A stretch of DNA of 64,000 nucleotides from Shinisaurus crocodilurus (lineage: Eukaryota; Chordata; Lepidosauria; Squamata; Shinisauridae): NCBI GenBank assembly GCA_021292165.1, contig CM037878.1, positions 16,116,471-16,180,470 of the forward strand. The letters are read 5' to 3'. Shown piece after piece: positions 62,490-64,000 of the stretch. The position numbers and the translations under genes are program-made. The notes below the pieces were generated by a model. The model did no database searches, was not told the DNA's origin, and saw only the letters and a list, made by a program, of their open reading frames with translations. Within the stretch, counting starts at the first letter, position 1. Each line of letters begins with the position of its first letter.

Positions 62490-64000
62490 CTGAGTCCATC
62501 TAGCTTGTGCATGCTGCCAAGGGCGGTGGCTGGGAGGTCTTTGGATCCTGGGTATCCATAGCTTGTCTTCTCCCCACCCTGTGTCGTGAATTACTCTGGT
62601 CGAGGGATAAGCAGTAGTTGTAAAAACAGACCAAGGTTAGAAGCCAAAATATCCATCAGAAATCAAAGAAAACACAAACCAGTAGAGGAGCACGCCGAAG
62701 AGTAATCAAAGTCGAACTGGGGTCAAAAATACACGAGTCTAGGTCCAAGAGCTGGCAGGAGCATCTTTGCTATGGCTCATCTGCAACAACAATTGCTTCC
62801 AGCATCTGAAGTGTGTTTGGGGCCTGTCTTTTAAGCAAGAGCTGACTGGCAAGGCAGCACAGCTGGGCCAGGCGGCAGATGACATGTTCCTGGTCCCTCC
62901 CCAAGCACACTCGGGCTCGATCGCACTATGTCTTCTTCCTCCTCTATCCCAGACGGAGGCACAACACCTGTCCACCAGCAAACCGCTGTCCCTCCCTCTC
63001 CTTCCTCCCCGAGGTCAGAGTTCAGATGTCAGGAGGGGACAGGGGTGAGCGGGGGTAGGGAAATCACCACTCAGACGTCCCTCTCTGAGGTCATATAGCT
63101 CTGTCTTCAGCCTTGGAGGGGGAGCCCCCTGACTTCCTATGGCCCCATAGATGTCATCGAGGGGCATAGACTGCACGCGTATAAAATGTATAAATAAATG
63201 CATTTCAGGAGGTCCGCTTTTCCCACCCTTGCATCTGGTAGAATTCTTGAGCACATATTATGGAGCTGCCTTCTGCCAACTGGAACACTTGGCCCACTGT
63301 GGCCAGGATTGTCCCCTTGGACTGGTAGCTGTTCTCCAAGGTTGGGTAGACAGAGGACATCCCCAGCTCATCAAAAACCAGCTGCTAGGTGGAACTGACA
63401 ATATTACGGCTACACGAGGAATCATTGAAAGCATTTGAGGTCAAATTCAAAGCAATCTGTTTGCAGACAGCAAAAGAATGAGTTAAATTGTCTCTCTCCA
63501 CCACCCACCCCAAAAATAATAGGTTTCAACGGCATTAAAACACTAGGAATTTTATAAGTGACACAGCACTAAGAAATAATGGGCAACATTTCAAATACTA
63601 GTACATCCCTTCAGTTTAGAGTGTGGCATCTGCCTATTACCACTCGCACATATTAATTATAGTGGAAGGGAAAAGGGCAACGATTGATAATAAAAAAAAT
63701 ATCATGGGGAAGAAATATCTGGTAAACGGATGTCCTCACCCTATGAAGAATATTCAGGACACCATCTTTTTCTTTTTTTTTAATTCTGTGTCATTGCAGC
63801 TAACACTAGAGTACATTTTGAACGGAGCCAATCTGGGGGCATGGGCATACAGATTCCCACCCTTAGAGTCAAGTCCATGATTCGGATTTGCCTGATGGTT
63901 CCAGGCTAGGAGAAACGAGCTCGCTTCACATTTCAATGAATGCACCTTTGAACCAACATGCACTCTGAAACTGTGATCCTTCAGAATTTGCACTACTCCT
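62490..64000. other. Repeat-poor sequence to the window end
   Basis: No named transposon, RNA or gene is recognised. A T-run lies at 63772-63781. Confidence 0.3.

Noticed and set aside
62576..63060. Possible LTR beginning TGTCGTGAATTACTC
   Set aside because: No matching CA end, target duplication, TATA box or polyadenylation signal in a consistent order was found.

Overview
The window looks like nuclear DNA of an amniote, most probably a squamate reptile (lizard or snake). It contains no prokaryotic gene organisation, no complete host gene and no convincing spliced exon. What can be read is a dense mosaic of transposable elements, simple repeats and repeat-poor stretches. The squamate guess rests on the mix: young CORE/MIR-type SINEs, tRNA-Ala-derived SINEs, CR1, L2-like and L1/Tx1-like LINEs, Tigger, hAT and Harbinger short elements, and many microsatellites. 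Clade names were assigned by eye.

The only recognisable host gene is a broken, intronless CIDEC (FSP27) retrocopy on the minus strand at 34363-35069. The longest transposon reading frame is a LINE reverse-transcriptase half (32790-33965) ending in a C2H2-like zinc finger. Three more 3' pieces of that family lie at 15488, 46881 and 54000.

Layout. 0-10 kb: a hAT element with a perfect 8-bp target duplication (396), a Harbinger-type palindrome (821), a GTGTCC-type repeat, a Tigger element (2868), 5S-derived sequences, and a CR1 copy split by an antisense LINE tail (about 5970-6600). 10-24 kb: an antisense CR1 with a 5S-SINE nested in it (10592), a second Tigger copy (17918), several hAT palindromes and tRNA-Ala SINEs. 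24-34 kb: mostly repeat-poor sequence, then a tandem pair of 5S-SINEs around (AAG)29 and (AGG)14, a Harbinger element carrying a hAT palindrome (29305-29896), and the zinc-finger LINE. 34-48 kb: the CIDEC retrocopy, a solo LTR (37632-38445), palindromes at 38693, 40914 and 43294, and foldback elements at 43829, 46186 and 46572. 48-64 kb: a Harbinger-like element (48269), L2-like LINE pieces, two L1/Tx1-like LINEs, CORE-SINEs, a second tandem pair of 5S-SINEs, and repeat-poor sequence to the end.

Two themes stand out. First, short palindromic elements repeatedly carry the same arm core, TACAACTCCCAGCATGCC, which resembles the ZNF143/THAP11 site. Copies with 8-bp duplications centred on TA (Buster-type hAT) and copies with TTA duplications (Harbinger-type) share this core although their ends are unrelated. 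Second, a 5S-rRNA-derived SINE is joined directly to a CR1 3' end and is present in at least eight copies. Nested insertions give a relative order for several families.
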